Shown: positions 35,067-45,098, numbered from the stretch's first letter. The stretch is DNA of 64,000 nt from Gemmiger gallinarum (GCF_014982805.1 NZ_JADCKC010000001.1:806001-870000); one strand, 5' to 3'. Numbers and translations are program-made. The notes: generated by a model not told the origin, from the sequence alone.

Positions 35067-35753
35067 TCAGGGCCGTTGTGTTTCCCCCAGCAGTCTGGAC
35101 AGAAGGGGTTCCAGGCGGGCCAGATTGGCATTGAACTGGGGCTGAAAATCGTCGCGGAAATCGTAATCGTAGTAGAGCGCCCGCAAAAGGCAGTTCCGCA
35201 CCGCTGCCCTGGGATAGTGCTGCACCCCTTCCAGGCGTCTGAGCAATGCAGCGCAGCTGCGGGCCCAGAAGGCATCGGTGCCCGCCCGTTCCAGCACACC
35301 GGAGTCCTCCAGATAGTTTTGCAGGGTGCGGCCGGGCACTCTCACCCCGCACAGGGGCTGCTGGATATAGTATTCGGTACGCAACGTTTCCAGGTCGATG
35401 GCCTGTCCCAAGGGGTAAAGCGCGCAGGCCAGCGGCCGGGCGTCGTGCACCGCACAGCCTCCGCCATCGAGAAAGGGACAGTTGCCGCTGCGCCGGGAAG
35501 GCATCAGGCGCAGTCCGGGCAGCGTGCCCGGCGTCTCCCGGCAGAAGGCCTCCGCCACTGTGCGGGGCGGCAGACCCAGCCGCCGGGCCAGCCGGTACAG
35601 ATCCAGCCCCGACAGCAGGATATCCCGCCGGGCACGGCAGCAGTCGCCGCATCCGGCACAGACAAAGGGGAATTCCTCCTCCGGTGCAATGCGGGGCAAG
35701 GCCTCCAGTTCCATGGATTCGGCAAAGCGGCCGGGCATGATGGGCGCCGTCAT
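35067..35753 (-). CDS. YkgJ-type cysteine-cluster protein
   Basis: A 228-residue protein with CAGCGDCCR (cysteines 32, 35, 38, 39) and a later CPF...CAVHDARPLACALYP block, the eight-cysteine-type signature of YkgJ/Fli B-related proteins thought to bind zinc or an iron-sulfur cluster. Biochemical role unknown in most members. Its ATG overlaps the stop of the upstream D-2-hydroxyacid dehydrogenase (ATGA), which indicates translational coupling but does not reveal a shared pathway. The C-terminal third is helical and has no recognised motif. Confidence 0.82.
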   Translation of the reverse strand: MTAPIMPGRFAESMELEALPRIAPEEEFPFVCAGCGDCCRARRDILLSGLDLYRLARRLGLPPRTVAEAFCRETPGTLPGLRLMPSRRSGNCPFLDGGGCAVHDARPLACALYPLGQAIDLETLRTEYYIQQPLCGVRVPGRTLQNYLEDSGVLERAGTDAFWARSCAALLRRLEGVQHYPRAAVRNCLLRALYYDYDFRDDFQPQFNANLARLEPLLSRLLGETQRP

Positions 35754-36739
35754 TTCAGGCTGACCTCGTGCCAGGTCTCCTGCCCCGTCTCAAAGCAGTG
35801 TAGCGCCTCAAAAGCGCCTTCTACCATGCTGGCCACGTCCTCATCGGTGTAGAAGGCCGTGTGCGGACTGAGCGTCACATTGGGGAAGCTGCGCAGCATG
35901 GCCAGCTCCCGGTTGGGCAGCACGTCGCCGCTATGATTATAGTAGTACAGGCCGTTCTCATTCTCAATCACATCCAGGCCCGCGGCTCCCACCTTGCCGC
36001 TCTCCAGCGCTTCGATCAGGGCGTCGGAGTCGATGAGGCTGCCCCGCGCCGTGTTGACGATGACCACGCCGTCCTTCATTTTGGCGAAGGCGTCGGCGTT
36101 GAGCAGATGGTGGTTTTCTCCTGTGGCGTTGGTGTGCAGGGTGATGACATCGCTGCGGGCATAGAGCTCATCCAGCGAGACGAACTCGGCCAGCTGAGCG
36201 GCCTCGGGGTTCTGGTAGACATCGTAGGCCAGCAGCTTGCAGCCGAAGCCGGACAGATGTTTGAGCACTGTGGTGCCGATACGCCCTGCACCGATCACGC
36301 CCACCGTGCAGCTGGACAGATCCCGGCCCATCTTGCCTTTGAGGGAGTAGTCCTGCAGCTCGGCCCGCTTGAGGATATGGGCCATGCGGCGGGTACACAT
36401 GAGCATAAGCATAATGGCATAGTTGGCCACACCGTTGGGGGTATACCCCACATTGGACACCCGCATGCCGTGTTCCTTTGCCCGGACACGGTCCACATGG
36501 TCGTAGCCGATGGAACGGCAGAGCAGATACCGCACGCCCAGGGCGGCAAAGCGGTCCACCATCTCGGCACCCATATCGCAGGGCGTCATGCAGACGGCGT
36601 CGCAGCCCCTGGCCAGCTCAATATTGTCCGCCGTGGGATACTCTGCCGTCCAGGTAAAGTCGATGCCGTACTGCCGGCTGAACTGTTCGCAGTAGGCCAG
36701 TTCATCAAACGGGCGCAGAGCGTAGAAACAGATTTTCAT
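35750..36739 (-). CDS. D-2-hydroxyacid dehydrogenase (D-lactate dehydrogenase type)
   Basis: A 329-residue NAD-dependent enzyme of the D-LDH/VanH group, reducing pyruvate or another 2-oxoacid to the D-hydroxyacid. The Rossmann loop is GVIGAGRIGTTV. Catalytic residues fit CRSIGYDHVD, NTARGSLID (Arg), LDVIENENG (Glu) and SPHTAFYT (His). The start at ATG 36739 follows AAAAGGAG; further in-frame residues upstream are unsupported. No ligase or VanX-like gene is adjacent, so this is more likely a fermentative D-lactate enzyme than a resistance gene. Confidence 0.88.
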   Translation of the reverse strand: MKICFYALRPFDELAYCEQFSRQYGIDFTWTAEYPTADNIELARGCDAVCMTPCDMGAEMVDRFAALGVRYLLCRSIGYDHVDRVRAKEHGMRVSNVGYTPNGVANYAIMLMLMCTRRMAHILKRAELQDYSLKGKMGRDLSSCTVGVIGAGRIGTTVLKHLSGFGCKLLAYDVYQNPEAAQLAEFVSLDELYARSDVITLHTNATGENHHLLNADAFAKMKDGVVIVNTARGSLIDSDALIEALESGKVGAAGLDVIENENGLYYYNHSGDVLPNRELAMLRSFPNVTLSPHTAFYTDEDVASMVEGAFEALHCFETGQETWHEVSLK

Positions 36740-36862
36740 AATACGGATGCTCCTTTTGAAATCATATGTTTGCTCTTGCAAAATCAACGCGCGTTTGCAA
36801 AATCTTGTTCCCGCGTGATCAACAGGTGGAAGCCGGAGTCGGTACGCACAGATGCCCCCGGT

Positions 36863-37666
36863 TTATGCCAGGACACGGTAATCAAAGGTCTTGTCCAGCC
36901 ATTCCCGGCAGAGGGTAAACCACCGGGCAATATGGGCGTCGGGATGATTGACCTCCACCGAGCACAGCCCCATGCCGTGATAACCGCCGCCGAACAGGTG
37001 CATCTCATAGGGGATGTCCTGCCGTTCCAGCTGCTCCACAAGCAGCAGCGAGTTCTGCACCGGGACGGTCTCATCAGCCACCGCATGCCACAGAAATACC
37101 GGCGGAGTGTCGGGTCGGACGTGCTTTTCCAGGCTGAACTGTTCCCGCAGAGCAGGGTCGCTGCCCGCGATGCGGTCAAAGCTGCCTGCATGGCCATACG
37201 GCCCCGAGGTGACCACCGGATAGCAGAGGATCATGGCATCGGGACGGCCGAGAGGCGTATCCTCCCCCAGAGCCTCCCTCACCGGCGCGGCATCCCACAG
37301 CAGACCGGTACAGCCCGCCAGGTGTCCCCCCGCCGAAAAGCCGCACACCGCCACCTGTCCGGGACGGATGCGCAGAGCGTCGGCGTTTTTGTGCAGGTAA
37401 GCCACCGCCCGGGCGGCATCCAGCATGGGCTGCCAGTGGGCAGCGTCGGCGCCGGTGGAGTAGGTCAGCACAAAGGCATGATACCCCGCCGCCAGAAACT
37501 GCAGCGCCACCGGGTCCCCTTCCCGCACGCTGCAATGCTCATATCCGCCGCCCGGCATGACCAGCACCGCAGGACGGCGGTTGTAATCGGGCATGGATTC
37601 GGTCACATCCCGCAGATAGCCGATAAGCTTTGCTCCGCCGGGAAACGTCTTGTGTACAATCTCCAT
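36863..37666 (-). CDS. Alpha/beta-hydrolase esterase (acetylesterase/BD-FAE-like)
   Basis: A 267-residue cytoplasmic alpha/beta hydrolase. LVMPGGGYEHCS carries the oxyanion-hole HGG-like element, GFSAGGHLAG the nucleophile Ser, WHAVADETVPV the acidic residue and GGGYHGMGL the catalytic His. The order and spacing match the small esterases that deacetylate xylo-oligosaccharides or other carbohydrate esters. No glycosidase gene adjoins it, so the substrate is open. It lies 18 bases downstream of the C_GCAxxG_C_C gene on the same strand, probably in one transcript. Confidence 0.85.
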   Translation of the reverse strand: MEIVHKTFPGGAKLIGYLRDVTESMPDYNRRPAVLVMPGGGYEHCSVREGDPVALQFLAAGYHAFVLTYSTGADAAHWQPMLDAARAVAYLHKNADALRIRPGQVAVCGFSAGGHLAGCTGLLWDAAPVREALGEDTPLGRPDAMILCYPVVTSGPYGHAGSFDRIAGSDPALREQFSLEKHVRPDTPPVFLWHAVADETVPVQNSLLLVEQLERQDIPYEMHLFGGGYHGMGLCSVEVNHPDAHIARWFTLCREWLDKTFDYRVLA

Positions 37667-37684
37667 GGGACTCTCCTTCCCCGG

Positions 37685-38158
37685 TTATGCTTCATCCTTC
37701 TGCCGGGGCAGCGGATGGGCCTCAATGTACTCTCCCATGATCTCCGCAGCCGCCCGGGCCAGTTCCGGGCAGGGCCGCTTTTTGTAGTATTCCGGGGTGC
37801 GGGCTTCCGCAATGGGAGTCCCCTCCGCTTTTTCCAGGCCCAGCAGTTCCCGGCAGATAATGCTGTTGCCCCCGTTGCGCTGGGCATAGCGCCGGGCCAG
37901 CTCCTGCACTTCGGCGTAGAAGGCACTCTTGTCCTTGGGGTCGGTAAAGCCGTAAAGAGCCCCCAGCACCATCACGATGCCCGAAAAGGCGCCACAGACC
38001 TCCCGCATGCGCCCCACGCCGCCGCCAAAGCCGCCGGCCAGGCGCAGGGCCTGCTCCTCCGTCATGCCCATCAGCGGGGCAAAAGGCACCACCACCGCCT
38101 GGCTGCAGTTGCAGCCGCGCAGAAAGGCAGCATGTGCCTCGTCTCCATATTTCGACAT
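37685..38158 (-). CDS. C_GCAxxG_C_C family (split-soret-like) redox protein
   Basis: A 157-residue protein with GCNCSQAVV (Cys16, Cys18), CGAFSG (Cys55, the core of the family name) and a later Cys in IICRELLG. GGFGGGVGRMREVCGAFSG is the family's most conserved stretch. Members are small proteins in anaerobes with putative cofactor- or metal-binding cysteines; many are associated with redox enzymes, but none has a settled reaction. The ATG at 38158 is chosen because it begins the conserved part and has AAGGA 12 bases upstream. A TTG further upstream is in frame. Confidence 0.8.
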   Translation of the reverse strand: MSKYGDEAHAAFLRGCNCSQAVVVPFAPLMGMTEEQALRLAGGFGGGVGRMREVCGAFSGIVMVLGALYGFTDPKDKSAFYAEVQELARRYAQRNGGNSIICRELLGLEKAEGTPIAEARTPEYYKKRPCPELARAAAEIMGEYIEAHPLPRQKDEA

Positions 38159-38301
38159 TGATGAATCACATCCTTGCTTTGTTTGCCATGGGGCGAACTT
38201 CACCCGCTTCAAGGATACCGCAATCGCTGAAATTTGAAAAGGTCCCGAGACGAATTATTCTGAATAATTTGTGAATCTTTTTCCTTCCTGCGGTGAAACG
38301 C

Positions 38302-38330
38302 TTGCACTTTATCCATTAGAGTGCTAGAAT
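38302..38330 (+). promoter_or_regulatory. Promoter of htpG
   Basis: TTGCAC (38302-38307), 17-base spacer and TAGAAT (38325-38330), directly upstream of and partly overlapping the CIRCE-like repeats. Confidence 0.8.
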
Positions 38331-38334
38331 ACAT

Positions 38335-38361
38335 TTAGCACTTAAAGCACGAGAGTGCTAA
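38335..38361 (+). promoter_or_regulatory. CIRCE operator (HrcA-binding site) of htpG
   Basis: TTAGCACTT, nine bases, GAGTGCTAA: the CIRCE consensus (TTAGCACTC-N9-GAGTGCTAA) with one change that keeps a G-T pair. An extra half-site, GAGTGCTA at 38319-38326, overlaps the -10 and forms a second nine-base-spaced inverted repeat with the central half-site. HrcA repression of htpG after promoter clearance is the expected control. Confidence 0.9.
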
Positions 38362-38391
38362 ATCATATTAGACAAAGAAGGAATTCTGACT

Positions 38392-40293
38392 ATGGCAATG
38401 CGTCAATTCAAGGCTGAGAGCAAAAAGCTTCTTGACCTGATGATTAACTCCATTTACACCAACCGGGAGATTTTCCTGCGTGAGCTGATCTCCAACGCCT
38501 CCGATGCCTGCGACAAGCTCTATTTCAAGAGCCTGACCGACACCTCCATCGGCGTCAAGAAAGAGGATCTGTCCATCCACATCTCCCCCGATAAGGACAC
38601 CCGCACCCTGACGGTCAGCGACAACGGCATTGGCATGACCAAGGAGGAGCTGGAAAAGAACCTGGGCACCATCGCCCGCTCCGGCAGCATGGATTTCAAG
38701 GCCGAAAACAAGAACGAGAACATTGACATCATCGGCCAGTTCGGCGTCGGTTTCTACTCCGCCTTCATGGTAGCGTCCAAGGTGACGGTCATCTCCCGCG
38801 CCCAGGGCAGCGACGAAGCCTGGAAGTGGGAGTCCAAGGGCGTGGAGGGCTATACCCTCACCGAGGCGGAAAAGGATGCTCCCGGCACCGAGATCATCAT
38901 GGTGCTGAAAGAGGACACCGACGGCGAGAACTACAGCCAGTACCTTGAGGAGTATACTCTGGTGGATCTCATCAAGAAGTACAGCGATTACATCCGCTAC
39001 CCCATCACCATGTACCGTCAGAAATCCCGCCAGAAGCCCAAGCCCGAAGATGCCGGCGAGGATTACAAGCCCGAATACGAGACCTACACCGAGCTGGAGA
39101 CCATCAACAGCATGGTGCCCATCTGGAAGCGGAACAAGAAGGACGTGGAGGAGAAGGACTACAACGAGTTCTACAAATCCCGTTTCAATGACTACAGCGA
39201 TCCTTTGCGGGTCATCACCAGCCGTACCGAGGGCACCGCGACCTACACCGCGCTGCTGTTCATCCCTGGCCGCACGCCCTACGACTACTACACCAAGGAG
39301 TACGAGAAGGGCCTGGCGCTGTACGCTTCCGGCGTGCTCATCATGGACAAGTGCGCCGACCTGCTGCCCGATTACTTCAGCTTTGTCAAGGGTGTCGTGG
39401 ACAGCGAGGACCTGAGCCTGAACATCAGCCGTGAGACGCTGCAGAAGGACAACCAGCTCAAGCTGATGCACAACTCTCTGGAAAAGAAGATCAAGAACGA
39501 GCTGCACGCCATGCTGGTCAACGACCGTGAAAAGTACGAGACCTTCTGGAAGTCCTTCGGCCGTCAGATCAAGTTCGGCATCTACGGCGACTACGGCATG
39601 CACAAGGATCTGCTGGCCGACCTGCTCATGTTCTGGTCCGCCAAGGAGCAGAAGTATGTCACTCTGGACGAGTACATCGAGAAGATGCCTGAGGACCAGA
39701 AGTGCATCTATTTTGCTGCGGGTGATGAGAACGACCGTCTGGCCAAGCTGCCCAACGCCCAGCTGGTTCTGAGCAAGGGTTATGATCTGCTGCTCTGCCC
39801 CGAGGATGTGGATGAATTCTGCCTGCAGATGATGCACGACTACAAGGAGAAGGAGTTCAAGAACATCAACTCCGGCGACCTGGGACTTGAGACCGAGGAA
39901 GAAAAGGAAGCTGCTAAAGCTGCTGCCGAGGAAAACAAGGACCTGTTTGAGGACATCAAGACGGCGCTGAAGGGCAAGATCAAGGAAGTCAAGGCCAATC
40001 CCACCCTGAAAGACCACCCCATGTCCCTGTCCAGCGAGGGCGGCCTGTCCATGGAGATGGAGAAGGTCCTGCGCAAGATGCCCAATGCTGAGGGCATGGA
40101 GAGCACCAAGGTGCTGGAGCTGAACCCCCATCACCCGGTCTTTGCCGCTCTGAAGGCAGCCAAGGAAGCCGGCGACAGCGACAAGGTCACCAAGTACGCC
40201 GAGCTGCTGTACGACCAGGCGCTGCTGATCGAGGGCCTGCCCCTGGAGGACCCCGTCGCCTACGCCCAGAAGGTCTGCGAGCTGATGAAATAA
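38392..40293 (+). CDS. htpG: Molecular chaperone HtpG (Hsp90)
   Basis: A 633-residue bacterial Hsp90. The N-terminal GHKL ATPase has ELISNASDACDKL (catalytic Glu, Mg-binding Asn), SDNGIGMTKEEL, GTIARSGS and the lid-proximal GQFGVGFYSAFMV. Middle and C-terminal dimerisation domains follow at normal length. It is a cytoplasmic chaperone for partly folded clients and works with DnaK. AAGGA precedes the ATG. It is controlled by an unusually elaborate CIRCE region and ends in a strong terminator. No groE or dnaK genes adjoin it. Confidence 0.97.
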   Translation: MAMRQFKAESKKLLDLMINSIYTNREIFLRELISNASDACDKLYFKSLTDTSIGVKKEDLSIHISPDKDTRTLTVSDNGIGMTKEELEKNLGTIARSGSMDFKAENKNENIDIIGQFGVGFYSAFMVASKVTVISRAQGSDEAWKWESKGVEGYTLTEAEKDAPGTEIIMVLKEDTDGENYSQYLEEYTLVDLIKKYSDYIRYPITMYRQKSRQKPKPEDAGEDYKPEYETYTELETINSMVPIWKRNKKDVEEKDYNEFYKSRFNDYSDPLRVITSRTEGTATYTALLFIPGRTPYDYYTKEYEKGLALYASGVLIMDKCADLLPDYFSFVKGVVDSEDLSLNISRETLQKDNQLKLMHNSLEKKIKNELHAMLVNDREKYETFWKSFGRQIKFGIYGDYGMHKDLLADLLMFWSAKEQKYVTLDEYIEKMPEDQKCIYFAAGDENDRLAKLPNAQLVLSKGYDLLLCPEDVDEFCLQMMHDYKEKEFKNINSGDLGLETEEEKEAAKAAAEENKDLFEDIKTALKGKIKEVKANPTLKDHPMSLSSEGGLSMEMEKVLRKMPNAEGMESTKVLELNPHHPVFAALKAAKEAGDSDKVTKYAELLYDQALLIEGLPLEDPVAYAQKVCELMK

Positions 40294-40344
40294 ACAGCTC
40301 GGTGCTATGATGCGCTCTGTATAGTCTGCCCCCTGTCATAAAAT

Positions 40345-40396
40345 AAAGTTCCCCGGCCATACCGCAATCAACCGGTATGGCCGGGGAACTTTTATT
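40345..40396. terminator. Terminator between htpG and the flavodoxin gene
   Basis: A perfect 20-bp stem (40345-40364 with 40373-40392), short loop, T-rich right flank and A-rich left flank. Convergent genes lie either side. Confidence 0.9.
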
Positions 40397-40481
40397 TCAT
40401 TTCATGGGGCTGTGGCAGCTGTTCTGGCGCCTTGCTTTGCCGTGCTGTGTGTCGGTGGAGCAAGGCCGCCAGTTTCATCCG

Positions 40482-41021
40482 TTACGCCTGAGACAATGCC
40501 TGCACAATGGGCTGCAGCGTTGCCAGATCCACAAAGTCCACTTTCTTTCCGTAGGTTTCCAGCATGGCCCGGGCATCCGCATCCAGCGTTTCCGGCGGTT
40601 TGCGTTTGACGCTGTTGTACAAAAGTGCCATCATGGTTTTATGGGCAAAACTTAAACGCGTATAATCCATGCCGCCGCGCAGATGAAAGATTTCCGCCTT
40701 TTCCATAACTTCCCGGGGCAAACGCTTTTCCATGGAGGCGCGGATATTGTGAATGTTTTTGGCATCATTGGGGTCCGCCAGCCCCACGGTCACAATGCAG
40801 TAGCGCCGTTCCGGGACAGGGTCCAGCATCCGGAGGGCTTTGCTCAGACCATGGATACCGCCGGCATACAGGCCGCCCACATACACCAGCCGGTCGCAGT
40901 CCGCAGCCTCTGCGGCCCCGGTATAAGGACGGCAGTCAAAGCCCGTGGCTTTGGCCAGTGCTTCGGCATATCGTTTGGCAGTACCGTAGCAGCTGCCGTA
41001 AAGAATCTTTGTGCCTGACAA
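40482..41021 (-). CDS. Flavodoxin domain protein (HemG-like)
   Basis: A 179-residue single-domain flavodoxin. The FMN phosphate loop is ILYGSCYGTAKRYAEALA (about 6-23). LVYVGGLYAGGIHG marks the flavin-face loop after strand 3, and IVTVGLADPND follows strand 4. Its size and one-domain form resemble HemG-type flavodoxins, whose known activity is protoporphyrinogen oxidation; electron transfer in general is a safer call. The start is TTG 41021, six bases from GGGGGAG. A GTG at 41036 overlaps that site. Confidence 0.8.
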   Translation of the reverse strand: MSGTKILYGSCYGTAKRYAEALAKATGFDCRPYTGAAEAADCDRLVYVGGLYAGGIHGLSKALRMLDPVPERRYCIVTVGLADPNDAKNIHNIRASMEKRLPREVMEKAEIFHLRGGMDYTRLSFAHKTMMALLYNSVKRKPPETLDADARAMLETYGKKVDFVDLATLQPIVQALSQA

Positions 41022-41107
41022 CGAAAACTCCCCCACATATTTTATGGATTCAGTGTAACAGATTCAGCCCGTGCTGTCCAGCAGTCACACAGTGCTGTAT
41101 ATGCCAA

Positions 41108-41137
41108 AAGGCTCCCTGCCTTGCGGCAGGGAGCCTT
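41108..41137 (-). terminator. Terminator of tuf (end of the str operon)
   Basis: A perfect 13-bp stem (41108-41120 with 41125-41137), TTGC loop and a T run on the minus strand, 35 bases past the tuf stop. Confidence 0.9.
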
Positions 41138-41172
41138 GTCAGCTTTTCAGCAGATTTCCCGATCAGGAGAAA

Positions 41173-42378
41173 TTACTTCTCGATCTTGGAAACAACGCCG
41201 GAACCGACGGTGTGGCCGCCCTCGCGGATAGCGAAGCGCATGCCCTCTTCCATAGCAACCGGGGTGATCAGCTCAACATGCATATCGACGTTGTCGCCGG
41301 GCATGCACATCTCGGTGCCCTCGGGCAGGGTGATGATGCCGGTAACGTCGGTGGTGCGGAAGTAGAACTGAGGACGATAGTTGTTGAAGAACGGGGTATG
41401 ACGGCCGCCCTCTTCCTTCTTCAGGACGTAAACGTGGCCATCGAAGGTGGTGTGGGGATGAACGGAGCCGGGAACAGCGATGACCTGGCCACGCTCGATC
41501 TGATCGCGGTCAATACCACGCAGCAGAGCGCCGATGTTGTCGCCAGCCTGAGCGAAGTCCAGGCTCTTGCGGAACATCTCGAGGCCGGTGATGGTGGTGG
41601 TCAGCTTCTCTTCCTTCAGACCAACGATCTCCATCTGATCGCCGACATGAGCGGTACCACGCTCAACACGGCCGGTCGCGACGGTGCCACGGCCGGAAAT
41701 GGTCATGACGTCCTCAACGGGCATCAGGAAGGGCTTGTCAGCAGCACGGTCGGGAGTGGGGATATAGCTGTCAACAGCGTCCATCAGCTCCCAAATGCAC
41801 TTGTACTCAGGAGCGTCGGGATCGGTGGAGGTGCTCTCCAGAGCCTTCAGAGCGGAACCACGGATGATCGGGGCGTTGTCGCCGTCGAAGTCCTGGCTGC
41901 TCAGCAGCTCACGGATCTCCATCTCGACCAGGTCGAGCAGCTCTTCGTCGTCGACCATGTCGCACTTGTTCATGAAGACAACGATCTTGGGCACGCCGAC
42001 CTGACGGGCGAGCAGGATGTGCTCACGGGTCTGGGGCATGGGGCCGTCGGTAGCGGCGACAACCAGGATAGCGCCGTCCATCTGAGCAGCACCGGTGATC
42101 ATGTTCTTGATATAGTCAGCATGGCCCGGGCAGTCGACGTGGGCATAGTGACGGGTAGCGGTGTGGTACTCGACGTGCGCGGTGTTGATCGTGATGCCGC
42201 GGGCCTTCTCTTCGGGGGCCTTGTCGATGCTGGAGTAATCCATGAAGTCCGCGTCGCCCTTCAGCGCGAGAACCTTGGTGATCGCAGCGGTCAGAGTGGT
42301 CTTGCCATGGTCGACGTGACCAATGGTGCCAATGTTGACGTGCTCCAGAGAGCGGTCAAATTTTGCCTTTTCAGCCAT
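41173..42378 (-). CDS. tuf: Elongation factor Tu
   Basis: A 401-residue translation GTPase that delivers aminoacyl-tRNA to the ribosome. G motifs: GHVDHGKT (20-27), [17 protein letters not shown] and GSALKAL. Three domains of standard length; the effector region is [14 protein letters not shown]. It is the last gene of rpsL-rpsG-fusA-tuf, 92 bases after fusA, and has a promoter of its own in that gap. AAAGGAGG precedes the ATG. Confidence 0.98.
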   Translation of the reverse strand: MAEKAKFDRSLEHVNIGTIGHVDHGKTTLTAAITKVLALKGDADFMDYSSIDKAPEEKARGITINTAHVEYHTATRHYAHVDCPGHADYIKNMITGAAQMDGAILVVAATDGPMPQTREHILLARQVGVPKIVVFMNKCDMVDDEELLDLVEMEIRELLSSQDFDGDNAPIIRGSALKALESTSTDPDAPEYKCIWELMDAVDSYIPTPDRAADKPFLMPVEDVMTISGRGTVATGRVERGTAHVGDQMEIVGLKEEKLTTTITGLEMFRKSLDFAQAGDNIGALLRGIDRDQIERGQVIAVPGSVHPHTTFDGHVYVLKKEEGGRHTPFFNNYRPQFYFRTTDVTGIITLPEGTEMCMPGDNVDMHVELITPVAMEEGMRFAIREGGHTVGSGVVSKIEK

Positions 42379-42426
42379 TGGAAGTATCCTCCTTTAATTG
42401 AAACAATTTGTAAGCCTCGTAAGGCT

Positions 42427-42455
42427 ATCATACTAGATTTGCAGGCAAAAATCAA
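42427..42455 (-). promoter_or_regulatory. Internal promoter for tuf
   Basis: On the minus strand, TTGATT (42455-42450), 17-base spacer and TATGAT (42432-42427), inside the fusA-tuf gap. It would give tuf extra transcription beyond the operon. Confidence 0.7.
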
Positions 42456-42470
42456 GCAAAATCGTAGATT

Positions 42471-44594
42471 TTATGCCTTGCTGCGGTCGGTGATGATCTT
42501 GTCCGCAATATTCTTGGGAACCTGCTGATACTCGGCGGGCTCCATGGAATACTGGCCACGGCCCTGGGTCTTGGAACGCAGGTCGGTGGCGTAGCCGAAC
42601 ATCTCGGACAGAGGCACCATGGCGTTGATGCGCTGGGTGCCGGACATGGCTTCCATGCCCTGGATCTGGCCGCGGCGGCTGTTCAGGTCGCCGATGACAT
42701 CGCCCATATACTCGTCGGGGACGATGACCGCAACTTTCATGATGGGCTCCATGATAACGGGATCTGCCTTCTTCATAGCATCCTTGAACGCCATGGAACC
42801 GGCGATCTGGAACGCCATTTCGGAGGAGTCGACTTCATGGTAAGAGCCGTCCCACAGGGTGACCTTGACATCCTCGACGGGGTAGCCGGCGAGAACACCG
42901 GACTTCATAGCGCCCTGGATGCCCTGGTCAACAGCAGGAATATACTCTTTGGGGATCGCGCCGCCAACGATGCCGTTGACAAACTCGTAACCCTTGCCGC
43001 CGTTGGGCTCGATCTTGATCTTGACGTGACCATACTGGCCCTTACCGCCGGACTGACGGGCGTACTTGGTCTCCTGGTTGGCTTCCTTGCGAATGGTCTC
43101 GCGGTAAGCAACCTGGGGAGCACCGACGTTGGCCTCGACCTTGAACTCACGCAGCAGACGGTCGACGATGATCTCCAGATGGAGCTCGCCCATACCGGCG
43201 ATGATGGTCTGACCGGTCTCCTCGTCGGTCCAGGTACGGAAGGTGGGGTCTTCTTCAGCCAGCTTGGCCAGAGCAATGCCCATCTTCTCGGAACCGGCCT
43301 TGGTCTTGGGCTCAATGGCAACACGGATAACAGGCTCCGGGAACTCCATGCTCTCGAGGATGATGGGGTGGTTCGGATCGCACAGAGTGTCGCCGGTGGT
43401 GGTGTTCTTCAGGCCGACAGCCGCCGCGATGTCACCGGCGTAGCAGACGTCGATGTCCTTACGGTGGTTGGCGTGCATCTGAAGAATACGGCCGACGCGC
43501 TCGTCGGAATCCTTCACGGAGTTGTAAACGGTGGTGCCAGCCTCGATGGTGCCGGAGTAGACACGGAAGAAGCAGAGCTTGCCGACATACGGGTCAGTGG
43601 CGATCTTGAACGCCAGAGCAGCGAAGGGAGCCTTGTCGTCGGAAGGACGGGTCTCCTCCTCACCGGTCTCGGGGTTGGTGCCCTTGATGTCCTCAATGTC
43701 GGTAGGAGCCGGCATATAGTCGACGATGGCATCCAGCAGCTTCTGAACGCCCTTGTTGCGGTAGGAAGAACCGCAGACAACGGGAACAACGGTGTTGGCG
43801 ATGGTCTCGCGGCGCAGAGCAGCCTTGATTTCTTCCTTGGTCAGCTCTTCGCCTTCCAGGTACTTCATCATGAGCTCTTCGTCGTTCTCCGCGACAGCCT
43901 CAACCAGCTTGTCGTGGTATTCCTGAGCCTGAGCCTTCATGTCCTCGGGGATCTCCTCCACGCGGACATCGTTGCCCATATCGTCGTAGTAGATATCGGC
44001 GGTCATATCGATCAGGTCGATAATGCCTTTGAAGGTGTCCTCCTGGCCGACGGGCAGCTGGATGGGCACTGCATTGGCGTTCAGGCGCTCATGCAGCATC
44101 TTGACGCAGCGATAGAAATCGGCGCCCATGGTGTCCATCTTGTTGACGTAGACCATACGGGGGACGTGATAGTTGTCAGCCTGACGCCAGACGGTCTCAG
44201 ACTGAGGCTCGACACCGCCCTTTGCAGCAAGGACGGTGACGGAACCATCGAGCACGCGCAGGGAGCGCTCGACCTCAACGGTGAAGTCGACGTGGCCCGG
44301 GGTGTCGATGATGTTGATACGATGCCTGTTTGCCTTGAAGGCCGCAGGGTCATGCTGCGTCTCGGTATGGCTCCAGTAGCAGGTGGTAGCGGCGGAGGTG
44401 ATGGTGATACCACGCTCCTGCTCCTGCACCATCCAGTCCATCGTGGCAGCGCCGTCATGAACTTCACCGATCTTGTGGTTGATGCCGGTGTAGTACAGGA
44501 TACGCTCGGTGGTGGTGGTCTTGCCTGCGTCGATGTGGGCCATGATACCGATATTTCTGGTCATTTGCAGAGAAACTTCTCTCGGCGTTGCCAT
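42471..44594 (-). CDS. fusA: Elongation factor G
   Basis: A 707-residue translocation GTPase that also splits ribosomes together with RRF. G1 is [12 protein letters not shown] (19-30); G3 is DTPGHVDFT and G4 NKMDTMGA. Domains III-V follow with GMGELHLEI and the domain IV sequence [13 protein letters not shown], the tip segment that enters the A site. Length and order are standard for canonical EF-G, not the RF3 or tetracycline-protection type. It lies 33 bases downstream of rpsG with AGGAGG before the ATG. Confidence 0.98.
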   Translation of the reverse strand: MATPREVSLQMTRNIGIMAHIDAGKTTTTERILYYTGINHKIGEVHDGAATMDWMVQEQERGITITSAATTCYWSHTETQHDPAAFKANRHRINIIDTPGHVDFTVEVERSLRVLDGSVTVLAAKGGVEPQSETVWRQADNYHVPRMVYVNKMDTMGADFYRCVKMLHERLNANAVPIQLPVGQEDTFKGIIDLIDMTADIYYDDMGNDVRVEEIPEDMKAQAQEYHDKLVEAVAENDEELMMKYLEGEELTKEEIKAALRRETIANTVVPVVCGSSYRNKGVQKLLDAIVDYMPAPTDIEDIKGTNPETGEEETRPSDDKAPFAALAFKIATDPYVGKLCFFRVYSGTIEAGTTVYNSVKDSDERVGRILQMHANHRKDIDVCYAGDIAAAVGLKNTTTGDTLCDPNHPIILESMEFPEPVIRVAIEPKTKAGSEKMGIALAKLAEEDPTFRTWTDEETGQTIIAGMGELHLEIIVDRLLREFKVEANVGAPQVAYRETIRKEANQETKYARQSGGKGQYGHVKIKIEPNGGKGYEFVNGIVGGAIPKEYIPAVDQGIQGAMKSGVLAGYPVEDVKVTLWDGSYHEVDSSEMAFQIAGSMAFKDAMKKADPVIMEPIMKVAVIVPDEYMGDVIGDLNSRRGQIQGMEAMSGTQRINAMVPLSEMFGYATDLRSKTQGRGQYSMEPAEYQQVPKNIADKIITDRSKA

Positions 44595-44627
44595 GGCTTT
44601 AACCTCCTAAGTCGAAAAGCAAACGAA

Positions 44628-45098
44628 TCAATAACGGTAATGAGCGAAAGCCTTGTTGGCCTCGGCCATCTTGTGGGTATCCTCGCGCTTCTTGACGGCG
44701 TTACCGGTGTTGTTGGTCGCGTCGATGATCTCGGCAGCCAGGCGCTGAGACATGGTCTTCTCACCACGGGTGCGGCTGTACAAAGTCAGCCAGCGCAGGC
44801 CGAGGGTCTCGCGGCGGGCGGGGCTGACCTCCAGGGGGACCTGGTAGGTGGAGCCGCCGACACGGCGGGCCTTGACTTCGAGGCTGGGCATGATGTTCTC
44901 AAGAGCCTTCTCGAACATCTCGAGAGGATCGTTACCGGTCTTTTCCTTCACGATGTCGAAAGCATCGTAAACGATCTTCTGAGCAACGCCCTTCTTGCCA
45001 TCCAGCATGATGGAGTTGACCAGGCGGGTGACGATCTTGGAATTGTAAATAGGATCAGCCAGAACTTCGCGTTTAGCGACATTACCTCTTCTGGGCAT
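44628..45098 (-). CDS. rpsG: 30S ribosomal protein S7
   Basis: A 156-residue primary 16S rRNA-binding protein that nucleates the head of the small subunit. [21 protein letters not shown] and the C-terminal [20 protein letters not shown] are family hallmarks. The start at ATG 45098 follows GGAGGG; a longer in-frame form has no support. It may autoregulate the str operon as in other bacteria, but I cannot see a binding structure for it by eye. Confidence 0.98.
   Translation of the reverse strand: MPRRGNVAKREVLADPIYNSKIVTRLVNSIMLDGKKGVAQKIVYDAFDIVKEKTGNDPLEMFEKALENIMPSLEVKARRVGGSTYQVPLEVSPARRETLGLRWLTLYSRTRGEKTMSQRLAAEIIDATNNTGNAVKKREDTHKMAEANKAFAHYRY

Noticed and set aside
35750-36739. VanH-type glycopeptide resistance gene
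   Set aside because: The protein is of the D-2-hydroxyacid dehydrogenase family, but no D-Ala-D-Lac ligase, VanX or VanRS genes adjoin it. Fermentative D-lactate dehydrogenase is the simpler reading.
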